Part shown: piece after piece, positions 1-8,687 of the stretch
Layout: each line of letters begins with the position of its first letter
Position numbering within the stretch: position 1 is the first letter of the stretch
NCBI GenBank assembly: GCA_016342745.1
Contig: JAEINT010000012.1
Span: forward strand, 62,001-126,000
DNA from: Labilibaculum sp.
Lineage (GTDB): Bacteria > Bacteroidota > Bacteroidia > Bacteroidales > Marinifilaceae
Reading direction: 5' to 3'
DNA: 64,000 bases
Position numbers and translations under genes: made by a program
Notes under the pieces: model-generated
The model's input: only the letters and a program-made list of their open reading frames with translations
The model's database searches: none
What the model was told of the DNA's origin: nothing

Positions 1-2094
1 CAAATTCACGAGAAGATAGCCATATTGGTTTGGGCTTCGCAAAACTTTATCCGTAAAGGTATTTTCACCCTGGTTTAAAGCAGTATCGTACTTGCCATTC
101 TGAAGCGTAAAACCCAACTGACAATTCACCACATGAGAAGGCACCAGTTTGTATTCAAAATTTACACCGGCAACATCCGATCCTCCTGCATTGGTTCGCA
201 AGGCAATTAAATCTTGCGAATTATCAGGGTTGGGAATGTAATCATTGTAAAATGGATTGTTTAAACGGTTGTAAAACCCTTCCACCAAGAAATAAGATTC
301 CCACTTATTCATTGTAAAATCCCATTCTGCAGAAAGCAAGTAAGTATTCGATGTTTCCTCTTTCAAATTCTCATCTAATTCATGCGTAATGGTTCTGGCT
401 GTAGATGCCTCAATGTGCAAATCCTCATCGAATATTTGTGGCGCACGGTATCCTCTAGCATAACTTGTTCTTATATTAATATTCTCACTTAGCTTAAATT
501 GCAGATTAACACGAGGACAGAATACGCTATTTGAAAAGACAGAATGATCGGCATCATTTTTAATACGGTAAGAATCAAATCGACCTCCTAAAAGCAAGTT
601 CATAAAATTAAGATCCCATTTTACCTGAGCATAAGAACCTAAAGTGTTGTAGCGCTGATCTGAAATCACCGTATTTTCAAGCATCAAATTCTTAATTGGA
701 TCGAAATAACCCAGCTTCTTATCTTTTAGTGTATTGTACGTATTCTCGATACCCAACACAATTTTCGCTGGTGCCATTAGTAATTTATCAAAATTGGTAG
801 CATACTGTGTTCCAATAACACTGGCAATATCTTTTGTAGAGCCGAAAGCACTATAATCTGGTCGAGGAACCGTATAGGCATTTCCATCAGCATCCTCAAA
901 CATTTGTGTGCCATAATAAGTTTCACGATCGGTATATTGCCCCGATACAAAAGTCGATAATTTGTGCTTCCGCTCTTTATCTAAATACAAATCCCAAGTA
1001 ATGCCTCCAGTATGAATATCGTGTTCTACCTGCTCAGCAATTTCAGAATTAAAAGGCAAACGCTCCAAATGATCACCTCCTCGGCGAAATTCGTTCATAA
1101 AATGATATTCTACCGACAATTTACTGAAATCAGAAAAACGATGGTAAGTCTGTAATCCTGCTCCTTTGCTTTTTATATGAACCAGATTCGTAAAACCATC
1201 ACCATTTGCATCCCATCCCTCACGATTTCGGCTAGTAGCAAAAATAAACATCCCCGTTTTTCGATCTTCAGAAAGCAAAGAACCATTAAAATCTACACTC
1301 AAATCATTAGCCTTATCAGATAATCCTGCTCCAATAATACCATTCTGTAGGTTAATGCTAAACGCATTTTTCACCGGATCTTTCGTAATCACATTAATGG
1401 TGCCTGCAATGGCATTACTACCAAATAAAGCAGAACCGCCACCACGTACTATTTCAATTCGCTGAATCATAGAAGTTGGGATGTGTTCCAATCCATAAAC
1501 TGCTGCCAAACCGCTAATTACCGGACGGCTATTAATTAAAATCTGGGAATAATTCCCTTCCATTCCATTCATGCGAACCTGATTAAAACCACAATTGCTG
1601 CAATTGTTCTCTACCCGTAATCCTGGCGCAAAAGCAATTCCTTCGGCCAAAGAACAAGAAGCCACCTGCTTTAAACTTTTTGCAGAAAGCATGTTTACAA
1701 CAATAGGTGCATCTTTACGGCTCACCTGACTTCTATCGGCACTTACAACAATCTGTGCGAGTCCTATTACATCTTCCGATAAGGAAACCTGAAGATTTAC
1801 GGGAACATTTTCCTGAATCTCAAATTGCTTACGCATTGGTTTAAAACCTACACAAGAGAACTGTAATTCATGTTTACCAGGTTTTAAATTGCCCAGCAAA
1901 AAAGCACCCGAATCGTCGGTTAAAGTACCATTGGTACTGTTGGGAATCGAAACTGTTACAAAAGGAAGTGGGTCTTTCGACGATTGGTTAACTACCAAGC
2001 CTTTTACTACCCCTCGGTAGTTGTTTGGCATTGAAAATAAGCTAATACTCACTACAAAAAGCAAGTAAACAATAGCGCATAATTTTTTCATCAT
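1..2094 (-). CDS. TonB-dependent receptor, probably cobalamin (BtuB-like), 3' end outside window
   Basis: Outer-membrane TonB-dependent receptor, predicted to import vitamin B12 or a related corrinoid. Reading from two adjacent ATG codons (2094 and 2091), the protein has a signal peptide, a CarboxypepD_reg-like domain (about residues 25-110), a plug domain with ENNCSNCGFNQVRMNG and VRGGGSALFGSNAIAGTIN, and then the alternating strands of a 22-strand barrel. The reading frame is open to base 1, so the C-terminal barrel strands lie outside the window. The substrate call rests on the cobalamin riboswitch just upstream on the same strand, because plug and barrel sequence alone cannot separate B12 from siderophore receptors. 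The pair of cysteines in the plug (NCSNC) is typical of this receptor branch in Bacteroidales. Confidence 0.88.
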   Translation of the reverse strand, partial: MMKKLCAIVYLLFVVSISLFSMPNNYRGVVKGLVVNQSSKDPLPFVTVSIPNSTNGTLTDDSGAFLLGNLKPGKHELQFSCVGFKPMRKQFEIQENVPVNLQVSLSEDVIGLAQIVVSADRSQVSRKDAPIVVNMLSAKSLKQVASCSLAEGIAFAPGLRVENNCSNCGFNQVRMNGMEGNYSQILINSRPVISGLAAVYGLEHIPTSMIQRIEIVRGGGSALFGSNAIAGTINVITKDPVKNAFSINLQNGIIGAGLSDKANDLSVDFNGSLLSEDRKTGMFIFATSRNREGWDANGDGFTNLVHIKSKGAGLQTYHRFSDFSKLSVEYHFMNEFRRGGDHLERLPFNSEIAEQVEHDIHTGGITWDLYLDKERKHKLSTFVSGQYTDRETYYGTQMFEDADGNAYTVPRPDYSAFGSTKDIASVIGTQYATNFDKLLMAPAKIVLGIENTYNTLKDKKLGYFDPIKNLMLENTVISDQRYNTLGSYAQVKWDLNFMNLLLGGRFDSYRIKNDADHSVFSNSVFCPRVNLQFKLSENINIRTSYARGYRAPQIFDEDLHIEASTARTITHELDENLKEETSNTYLLSAEWDFTMNKWESYFLVEGFYNRLNNPFYNDYIPNPDNSQDLIALRTNAGGSDVAGVNFEYKLVPSHVVNCQLGFTLQNGKYDTALNQGENTFTDKVLRSPNQYGYLLVNL

Positions 2095-2222
2095 TAATTA
2101 ATTTACTGATTAAAAAATATGCTCTGGAAATAACTGGAAGGTGCACAGAAAACCCAATACGAGCCCTATCAAATAGAATAACTGTACATCATAAACCCTT
2201 GTCCCGGAGCAATGATCTCTCT

Positions 2223-2382
2223 TGCAACGGCAGGTCTTCTGACTTATCTCAAATGTGTAACGCCTTCCCATTCCTTTTGTTAGAACAGTGGCCTATTTGT
2301 TACACACTTAGCGAGAATTACAGCTACGGGAACAGTCTCGGATTTACACCGAATTCCCTTTTAAGCTTTCGCACCAATTGCA
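2223..2382 (-). promoter_or_regulatory. Cobalamin riboswitch
   Basis: Read on the minus strand, the segment carries the hallmark blocks of the adenosylcobalamin aptamer in order: GGTGCGAAAG, AAAAGGGAA, AATCCGAGACTGTTCCCG, the B12 box GTAGCTGTAA, then GCCACTG, GGGAAGGC and AGTCAGAAGACCTGCC. Terminal TGCAA (2378-2382) and TTGCA (2223-2227) can form P1. It lies about 130 bases before the receptor start. No T-rich intrinsic terminator follows, so translational control or use of the long leader is more likely than termination. High B12 is expected to lower receptor synthesis. Confidence 0.93.
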
Positions 2383-2385
2383 GCA

Positions 2386-2393
2386 CAAATCTA
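2386..2393 (-). promoter_or_regulatory. -7 promoter element of the riboswitch transcript
   Basis: Minus strand TAGATTTG fits the Bacteroidota -7 consensus TAnnTTTG. It ends only a few bases before the first paired base of the riboswitch, so the predicted transcription start coincides with the aptamer's 5' end. Confidence 0.65.
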
Positions 2394-2544
2394 TAAACTA
2401 TTTTCCTTTTAAGTTAAATGTAAAAACATGCTATAAAACAATAATTAAACACTTACTATTGCTTATTCGCTTGCGCGATAGATAAGAATAATTTGCAATT
2501 AATAATGATTCCCTTATGAGATATTACTCACAAAACACAAACTT

Positions 2545-2916
2545 ATGGAATGGTATGTTCCGATCACAATTATCCCCGGTATAGGTTTACTCATCATGTC
2601 TACATCAGCAATCCTGCTAAACCTGAATGGCGAAATATCGTAACTAAACAAGGAAAAGAGTCAATATTCTGAAATCATCAATTTAAAATTAAGGCAGTTA
2701 AAAAAACTAAGTATAGCCATTAGCATGCAATACCTTAGTGTTCTTTTCTTTTTGTTTTCAAGAATTATAAGAGCCATTTATATGGATGAAAAAATTTAGT
2801 CGAAATACGTTTTGCTAGCAGACGTATTGGCCTCAAGAATCTCTATTGGTATTTTGCATATCCACTATATTAAAGCAATTGGCATTCGTCAAAAGCATTT
2901 GAAATGCAATTCGTGA
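2545..2916 (+). pseudogene. Small membrane protein gene with two in-frame stop codons
   Basis: From ATG at 2545 to TGA at 2914-2916 a single frame of 124 codons reads as a coherent small membrane protein, broken only by TAA at 2641-2643 and TAG at 2797-2799. The N-terminus MEWYVPITIIPGIGLLIMST is a hydrophobic segment, followed by a charged stretch rich in Lys and Leu, a second hydrophobic segment (SMQYLSVLFFLFS) and a third after the TAG (VLASRISIGILHIHYIKAIG), ending RQKHLKCNS. The layout resembles small DUF2721-like membrane proteins of Bacteroidota, from memory only. Each stop is one base from a sense codon, and there is no frameshift, so the gene was probably inactivated recently. Stop-codon readthrough is less likely. 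Confidence 0.6.
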
Positions 2917-2918
2917 GT
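2883..2918 (+). repeat. Gene-tail repeat, copy 1
   Basis: This copy is the 3' end of the decayed membrane-protein gene (residues IRQKHLKCNS plus stop). It matches copy 2 (6599-6634) at 32 of 36 positions, and its core matches copy 3 (7781-7808) at 22 of 28. The core GCATTTGAAATGC is an interrupted palindrome. Confidence 0.7.
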
Positions 2919-3432
2919 ATTGACATCAACTTAAGAATGGATTGAGTAGAAAAACTGAGTTATTTTTAAGTAAAAAGATCGTAAACAGAAAAATAAATGA
3001 AACTCACCATGCAAAACATAACTATAACACCTAAATCATATATATTGATAATCCACTCAATAAAATACTGATACTATAAATTTACACAAACAAAACACAC
3101 CTATACCATAAACCTTTAAATCAGCAACTACACCACCTTCTTCTATTGTATGCTATAAAGAACGATCGTATTAGATACGAAAAACAAGCGTAACAAATAT
3201 GTTATGCAGGAAAAACCTCTTGCTAAACTCCCCTAAAAAACTGCTCCCATAATCAAGTAAAGCTCGAAACATTTTCATTTTTCTATCGTTTAATTATTGA
3301 ATCAATACCATTATAAATTATTATTCAGTATAAAAAATTTACAGGCTTATTTTGTTGCAAGCTCATAATAATATTTTAAAATCTTAAAACTAAAGAGTTA
3401 TTTCAACAGTAAAATGCCCTAATAATTACTTC
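2919..3432. other. Intergenic stretch, no gene seen
   Basis: About 500 AT-rich bases between the decayed gene and the sensor kinase promoter. No open frame with plausible coding character, no RNA gene and no clear hairpin terminator was recognised on either strand. Confidence 0.5.
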
Positions 3433-3440
3433 TATTTTTG
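3433..3440 (+). promoter_or_regulatory. -7 promoter element of the hybrid sensor kinase
   Basis: TATTTTTG fits TAnnTTTG. It lies 16 bases before the ATG, predicting a leader of about ten bases. Confidence 0.5.
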
Positions 3441-3456
3441 TAAAAAAAGCTCTAAT

Positions 3457-6400
3457 ATGCCAACTAACTCAAACGATAAGCTTTACAAAAACATTATCGA
3501 TTTTGCGCCCATTGGGTTCTATCAGACCAACCGGAATGGCAAATTCACTATGGTAAACAACGAAATGCTTTCCTTACTCGGTTTTGCAGAAGAAGAAGAA
3601 TTACTCTCCAAAAACATAGCTGACTTTTATTTTGACACCCAAGAAAGAGAAAAATTAATTGCCAAATATGATGTTTCTCCAAAACCTCAGGTTAAAAATG
3701 TAGAGATAAAATTCAAGAGAAAAGATGGAAGCCCTATCTGGATTTTAATGACCGCCAGAGCCATTAAAAACAAAGAGGCTAAAACAGAGAGTTATGATGG
3801 TTTCATTATTGATATTACCCATAAAAAGGAAGCTCAAGAACGCTTAACTGAGAGTGAAAATCATTTGAAATCTTTTGTGAATGCATCTTCCAACATGATC
3901 TACATTAAGGATGAAAATGATAAATACCTGAATGTAAATGAGAGTTTATGCGAATTTATAAATAAAAGTGAAGAAGAAATAAAATACAAACGAGATGAAG
4001 AAATACCAAACAATCCTTTTCAGCTTGCTTCTAATCCTACCTATGAAAATTCACTAAGCAACAACGCGACAGATCGGAAAACAATTCAGATTAAGGATCG
4101 CATTTTTGAGTTATCTAATTTCCCGATTAAAGTTGATGGAAAAATAAGATCCGGAGGTATTTACAGAGACATTACAAAACGAACAAAACAAGAAAACATT
4201 CAACACTTTCTTTACGAGATATCAGAATTGTCATTTACAGAAAACTCGCTTTCCAATTACCTGGAAAAGATTCATCAGGAAATTAAAAAGCTGATAAGTG
4301 CCGAAAATTTTTACATTGCCATTTATCATTCAGAATCTCAAGAATATTCCTTCCCTTACTCCATTGATGCCTTTGCCACTTACCCAGAAAACTACACCTC
4401 TAAATTAAAAGGCAGCCTAACCGATTTGGTGCGTCGGAACAGAATCGGTAAAATTATTATTGGCAAAGAACAGGAACAAGTTTATGCTGAAAGTAATGCT
4501 CAAGTAATTGAAGAACCCTCTGCTGCATGGATGGGTGCCCCAATTATCAACAAACTAACCAATCAATCCATTGGGACTATAGCAGTGCAAGATTACAATA
4601 ATCAGGAGGCATATTCTGAGAATGATCTTAAAATTCTGGAAATCATTGCCCACAATATCGGTGTCTTTATTAAGCGAGTAAAATACATCGAACTGTTGAA
4701 AAGCGCAAAAGAACAAGCCGAAGAAAGCCAATTGGTATACGAAGCACTTTTCAACGAAAACGCATCGGCAATGATATTAGTTGATGCTAATAATGCAAAA
4801 ATTGAAGATGCAAACCAATCTGCCTGTAACTTTTACGGCTATACCAAACAGGAACTACTAACTCTTTTTATTCAGGATCTTAGTACAGATTCTGCTTCGT
4901 TTGTAACAAGCGAAATTAATAAAACGACAAAATGCGAGAACTATAATGCAGAATACAAACACAAACTTGCAAACAATGAAATAAGAGACGTAGAAGTATT
5001 TAGTGGGGAAATGACACTTCGTGGGAAGTCTTATATCTATTCAATTATTAATGACATTAGCACCCGAAAAAAGAATGAATTGGAAATTCAACGTCTCTAC
5101 ACAGCTATTGACCAAAGTCTTTCCCCAATTGCTCTTACCGATTTAAATGGTATTATCACTTATGCAAATCCAGGATATTGTTACACTTCCGGATATTCAA
5201 ACAAGGAACTCATTGGTCAGTCTGTCAGTATCCACAAATCAAACGAAACACCAAAGCAAGTTTACGAAGACCTATGGCAGACAATTACAAAGGGGAAAAT
5301 TTGGAAGGGTGAAATGACCAATAAAAAGAAGAATGGAGAACGCTATGTTGAGCAAGTGATTATTTCACCTGTTTTTGATGAAAATCATAAATTGTTACAA
5401 TTTATAAAAGCTTCTCGTGACATTACAAAAGAGTTGAAAATCAAAGAAGAATTGATTAGAGCGAAAGAAAATGCAGAGGAAAGTGATCGTTTAAAGTCAG
5501 CATTTTTAGCCAATATGAGTCATGAAATAAGAACACCAATGAATGGCATTTTAGGCTTTACAAACCTATTGCAAGATTCCGATCTTACGGGAGAAGAAAA
5601 AGAGGAGTTCATTAACATTATTAAACAAAGTGGCGATCGACTCCTAAATACCGTAAATGATTTAATTGATATTTCGATGATTGAAGCAGGCCAAATTAAA
5701 ATCTCGAAGACTGAATTAAATGTTACCAAACAAATAGAAAGTTTGTATTCTTTTTTTAAACCCGAAACAGAAGAAAAAGGACTACAGCTCGAATTCATTA
5801 ACGTGTCGGGAAGCAAGGATTTAGTAATGGAAACGGATGAAGCAAAATTCGTTTCTATTTTTACGAATTTGATTAAAAATGCCATTAAATTCTCGACCGA
5901 AGGGACAATACAAATTGTATGTGAATGTTTAGCAGAAAAAGATAAAGGACTTGTGAAATTTTCTGTAAAAGACCAAGGCATAGGAATTTCACACAACAAA
6001 CTCGATCGAATTTTTAATAGATTCGAACAAGAAGATAATACGAATTCAAAAGGTTATGATGGATCAGGAATTGGTTTGTCCATTGCAAAGGCTTACGTAG
6101 AAGCATTAGGAGGCCAAATTTGGGTTGAGTCTGAAAAATCAGAAGGTTCAAACTTTCAATTTACTTTACCGCTAAATTCGCAAACGCAATCAACATTACA
6201 TACTGAAGAACAGGATGATAAACAGCCTGCTAAAAATGGGGTTAAAATACTAATTGCCGAGGATGAAGTAGAAATTTCTAAATATTTATCAATTATTCTT
6301 AAAGACATAAGCAGCGAAATAATACTTGCAAAAAATGGGGCTGAAGCCCTTGAAATATTCATTACCCAAAGTGATATAGATCTTATTTTAATGGATATTA

Positions 6401-6597
6401 ACATGCCTGTAATGGACGGATATGAAGCCACACGAAGAATTAAAGAAATGGATAACAACATTCCTATTATTGCTCAAACCGCTTATGCACTATCAAACGA
6501 TAAAGAAAAAATGCTTGCTTCTGGTTTTGACGAATACATTTCTAAACCAATAAACAGAAAAAAACTAATCGAAATGATTAAAGCATTAACACGATAA
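3457..6597 (+). CDS. Cytoplasmic hybrid sensor histidine kinase, PAS-PAS-GAF-PAS-PAS-HisKA-HATPase-REC
   Basis: A 1046-residue hybrid two-component kinase. Order of domains: PAS (about 12-122), PAS (about 131-232), GAF (about 245-405), PAS (about 425-545), PAS with PAC end (about 550-670), dimerisation/phosphoacceptor domain with NMSHEIRTPMNGILGFT (His689), HATPase with NLIKNAIKFS, DQGIGIS and GSGIGLSIAKAY, and a receiver domain with acidic pocket AEDE and phospho-Asp980 in LILMDINMPVMDG. There is no signal peptide or convincing membrane segment, so it should sense a cytoplasmic cue through its PAS/GAF modules. No DNA-binding output domain is attached and no partner response regulator is adjacent, so phosphotransfer must go to an unlinked protein or via an HPt. 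It stands alone, flanked by two copies of the gene-tail repeat. Confidence 0.93.
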   Translation: MPTNSNDKLYKNIIDFAPIGFYQTNRNGKFTMVNNEMLSLLGFAEEEELLSKNIADFYFDTQEREKLIAKYDVSPKPQVKNVEIKFKRKDGSPIWILMTARAIKNKEAKTESYDGFIIDITHKKEAQERLTESENHLKSFVNASSNMIYIKDENDKYLNVNESLCEFINKSEEEIKYKRDEEIPNNPFQLASNPTYENSLSNNATDRKTIQIKDRIFELSNFPIKVDGKIRSGGIYRDITKRTKQENIQHFLYEISELSFTENSLSNYLEKIHQEIKKLISAENFYIAIYHSESQEYSFPYSIDAFATYPENYTSKLKGSLTDLVRRNRIGKIIIGKEQEQVYAESNAQVIEEPSAAWMGAPIINKLTNQSIGTIAVQDYNNQEAYSENDLKILEIIAHNIGVFIKRVKYIELLKSAKEQAEESQLVYEALFNENASAMILVDANNAKIEDANQSACNFYGYTKQELLTLFIQDLSTDSASFVTSEINKTTKCENYNAEYKHKLANNEIRDVEVFSGEMTLRGKSYIYSIINDISTRKKNELEIQRLYTAIDQSLSPIALTDLNGIITYANPGYCYTSGYSNKELIGQSVSIHKSNETPKQVYEDLWQTITKGKIWKGEMTNKKKNGERYVEQVIISPVFDENHKLLQFIKASRDITKELKIKEELIRAKENAEESDRLKSAFLANMSHEIRTPMNGILGFTNLLQDSDLTGEEKEEFINIIKQSGDRLLNTVNDLIDISMIEAGQIKISKTELNVTKQIESLYSFFKPETEEKGLQLEFINVSGSKDLVMETDEAKFVSIFTNLIKNAIKFSTEGTIQIVCECLAEKDKGLVKFSVKDQGIGISHNKLDRIFNRFEQEDNTNSKGYDGSGIGLSIAKAYVEALGGQIWVESEKSEGSNFQFTLPLNSQTQSTLHTEEQDDKQPAKNGVKILIAEDEVEISKYLSIILKDISSEIILAKNGAEALEIFITQSDIDLILMDINMPVMDGYEATRRIKEMDNNIPIIAQTAYALSNDKEKMLASGFDEYISKPINRKKLIEMIKALTR

Positions 6598-6598
6598 A

Positions 6599-6634
6599 CA
6601 TTCGACAAAAGCATTTTAAATGTAATTCGTAAGT
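6599..6634 (+). repeat. Gene-tail repeat, copy 2
   Basis: It begins just after the sensor kinase stop and matches copy 1 at 32 of 36 bases. In the matching frame it reads IRQKHFKCNS and stop, the same ten C-terminal residues as the decayed gene at 2545-2916. Weaker similarity extends a few codons upstream into the end of the kinase gene in another frame. The GH53 promoter follows within a few bases. Confidence 0.65.
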
Positions 6635-6638
6635 TTAT

Positions 6639-6646
6639 TAACTTTG
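6639..6646 (+). promoter_or_regulatory. -7 promoter element of the GH53 gene
   Basis: TAACTTTG fits TAnnTTTG. The TTG at 6644-6646 that could be read as an upstream start codon is part of this element, which argues for the ATG at 6668. Confidence 0.55.
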
Positions 6647-6667
6647 CATAAGATATTTACAACCCAT

Positions 6668-7744
6668 ATGCCACGATATTACATCTTTCTCCTTTGCATG
6701 AGCATGATATGCTTATCCTGCTCAAAAAGTGATAATTTGGAAAATGAAATCATTTCCGACGCTAATGAATTTATTCGTGGAGTAGACATGTCCTTTTTGC
6801 CACAAATGGAAGAAAGCGGCGTTTTGTATCGTGATGGAAATAATAATTTAGATGCATTGCAAATTTGCAAGAATAATGGAGTGAATACCATTCGCTTGCG
6901 AATTTGGCACTCTCCAACGAACAATCACTCCTCTTTACATGAAGTGAAATTGCTTAGCTCTAGAATTAAAGCATTAGGCTTAAAAGTTTGGCTAACGGTT
7001 CATTATTCCGATACCTGGGCCGATCCAGGCAATCAGGAGGTTCCAACAGCATGGAAGAATTTGAATTTTGAAAACCTCACGGACAGCGTATACCATTACA
7101 CCACGGTAATTATGCAGGAAATTAAGCCCGATTACATTCAAATAGGAAATGAGATTAACCCCGGTTTTTTACACCCACACGGGGATAAATACAGCAATAA
7201 AGAACAATTCACAAGCCTACTTAGCAAAGGAATTCAAGCTGTACGCGATCACAATTCCGATACGCAAATTATGCTTCATTATGCTGGAATTAATGAGGCC
7301 AGTTCTTTCTTTGCAGATTTGACCACGCTCGATTACGATATTATTGCACTCTCTTACTACCCTATTTGGCACGGCAAAGATTTAGACCAGTTAGCAACAA
7401 CACTTAACAATCTAAACAGCCAGTTTGGTAAAAAAGTAGTGATTGCCGAAACGGCTTACCCTTTTACTCTTGAATGGAATGATTGGACCAATAACATTAT
7501 TGGTTCTAACGACCAATTAATTCCAGAATATCCAGCAAATCCTCAAGGACAAAAAGACTTTTTACTAGCTATTCGTAAAGCTTGCGAAGATAACCAAACA
7601 CTTGGCTTTTGTTATTGGGGTGCTGAATGGATCGCTTTCGATGGACCCGAATCAAAGAATGGTTCGAGCTGGGAAAACCAAGCTCTATTCGATTTTAACA
7701 ATACTGCATTGCCAGCTTTTAGGGCGTTTAATGACGAAGAATGA
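6668..7744 (+). CDS. GH53 arabinogalactan endo-beta-1,4-galactanase, lipoprotein
   Basis: Secreted endo-galactanase that would cleave beta-1,4-galactan side chains of pectin. The N-terminus MPRYYIFLLCMSMICLSC is a lipoprotein signal with lipid-attachment Cys18. The GH53 TIM barrel follows: RGVDMSFLPQMEESG, NTIRLRIWHSP, VWLTVHYSDTWADPG, the acid/base Glu162 in IQIGNEINPGFLHPHGD, the nucleophile Glu261 in VVIAETAYPF, and a late CYWGAEWI. Length (358 residues) is normal. The ATG at 6668 is preferred to an upstream TTG that falls in the promoter box. It is unusual in standing alone: no SusC/SusD pair, transporter or other glycosidase is nearby, and the neighbours are a sensor kinase and a K+ channel. 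Confidence 0.93.
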   Translation: MPRYYIFLLCMSMICLSCSKSDNLENEIISDANEFIRGVDMSFLPQMEESGVLYRDGNNNLDALQICKNNGVNTIRLRIWHSPTNNHSSLHEVKLLSSRIKALGLKVWLTVHYSDTWADPGNQEVPTAWKNLNFENLTDSVYHYTTVIMQEIKPDYIQIGNEINPGFLHPHGDKYSNKEQFTSLLSKGIQAVRDHNSDTQIMLHYAGINEASSFFADLTTLDYDIIALSYYPIWHGKDLDQLATTLNNLNSQFGKKVVIAETAYPFTLEWNDWTNNIIGSNDQLIPEYPANPQGQKDFLLAIRKACEDNQTLGFCYWGAEWIAFDGPESKNGSSWENQALFDFNNTALPAFRAFNDEE

Positions 7745-7780
7745 GATTCTAATTCATTAATATCCTACTTATCTAATAGA

Positions 7781-7808
7781 CAAAATTATTTGAAATGTAA
7801 TTCATAAA
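7781..7808 (+). repeat. Gene-tail repeat, copy 3 (degraded)
   Basis: Matches copy 1 at 22 of 28 positions. In the matching frame it reads RQNYLKCNS and a stop, again the C-terminus of the decayed gene at 2545-2916. It lies between the GH53 gene and the K+ channel promoter. Confidence 0.5.
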
Positions 7809-7839
7809 TTCCACTTTCATTAGTTCCATAATTATTGAT

Positions 7840-7847
7840 TAATTTTG
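7840..7847 (+). promoter_or_regulatory. -7 promoter element of the K+ channel gene
   Basis: TAATTTTG fits TAnnTTTG and lies 45 bases before the ATG. Confidence 0.45.
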
Positions 7848-7892
7848 ATCCCGTTCAGATAAAAAATCAAATAAACTATCTAAAAAAACAAC

Positions 7893-8633
7893 ATGAGAAA
7901 TAAGTTAAGACTGATAGTTGAAGATAATACAAGCCATTTAGATAGAATCTTTGATTATTTTATTCAAACGCTAATTTTACTCTCTCTAATTGCCTTCTCG
8001 ATTGAGACACTTCCAAACAACAGTTTAGAAACTAAAAACATCTTATCTCTAATAGAAATTACTTGTGTGAGTATTTTTTCCGTTGAGTATATACTTAGAA
8101 TATTTGTCGCCAAAAAACCTTTACAATACATTTTTAGTTTTTATGGAATAATTGATCTCCTTGCTATACTGCCTTTTTATTTAAGAGCTGCCATTGACTT
8201 AAGAGCACTAAGAGCATTTAGGATTTTTAGAATCTTTCGAGCTTTAAAATTAATTCGATACAATAGAGCGCTGCGCAGGTTTCATATTGCTGCTAAAATC
8301 GTTAAAGAAGAAATTGTTCTATTTTTTATCGTAACTGGAATTTTAATATTCCTTACTGCTTCTGGAATATACTTCTTTGAAAATGAAGCACAACCTGATG
8401 TATTCAGTTCAATATTTAGCAGTTTTTGGTGGGCAATTGTTACTCTAACCACAGTTGGTTACGGTGACATTGTACCAATAACACTAGGAGGTAAAACATT
8501 TACTTTTTTTGTATTGATAATTGGAGTTGTTACCGTACCAGCTGGTCTTGTTGCAACTGCCCTGACAAAAGCCAGAGTATTAGAAGAGGAAGAAATTAAT
8601 AAAAAAGCCCCACACAAAGTGCAGGGCAGGTAA
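7893..8633 (+). CDS. Voltage-gated potassium channel (six-TM Kv type)
   Basis: Ion_trans-family K+ channel subunit of 246 residues. Helices S1 (about 22-42), S2-S3 with VEYILRIF (about 50-95) and an S4 voltage sensor (RALRAFRIFRIFRALKLIRY, arginine every third residue) precede the pore module: S5 (VLFFIVTGILIFLTASGIYFF), the pore loop with selectivity filter TTVGYGD, and S6 (FVLIIGVVTVPAGLVATAL). The C-terminus is a short charged tail with no RCK or cyclic-nucleotide domain. Four copies would assemble in the inner membrane. It has its own promoter and no co-transcribed partner. Confidence 0.92.
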   Translation: MRNKLRLIVEDNTSHLDRIFDYFIQTLILLSLIAFSIETLPNNSLETKNILSLIEITCVSIFSVEYILRIFVAKKPLQYIFSFYGIIDLLAILPFYLRAAIDLRALRAFRIFRIFRALKLIRYNRALRRFHIAAKIVKEEIVLFFIVTGILIFLTASGIYFFENEAQPDVFSSIFSSFWWAIVTLTTVGYGDIVPITLGGKTFTFFVLIIGVVTVPAGLVATALTKARVLEEEEINKKAPHKVQGR

Positions 8634-8687
8634 TTAGTAGGTAAATGAACCCCGTATGCGGGTTCGTTGTTGAAAACCTTTATATAC

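Noticed and set aside
2199-2396. 65-codon plus-strand open frame
   Set aside because: It is the complement of the cobalamin riboswitch and its promoter; the conservation there is RNA structure, not protein.
5520-5999. 159-codon minus-strand frame
   Set aside because: Lies entirely antisense to the kinase domain of the hybrid sensor kinase and has no recognisable protein features.
6644-6667. TTG-initiated extension of the GH53 protein
   Set aside because: The TTG is part of the TAACTTTG promoter box and the extension would precede the lipoprotein signal.
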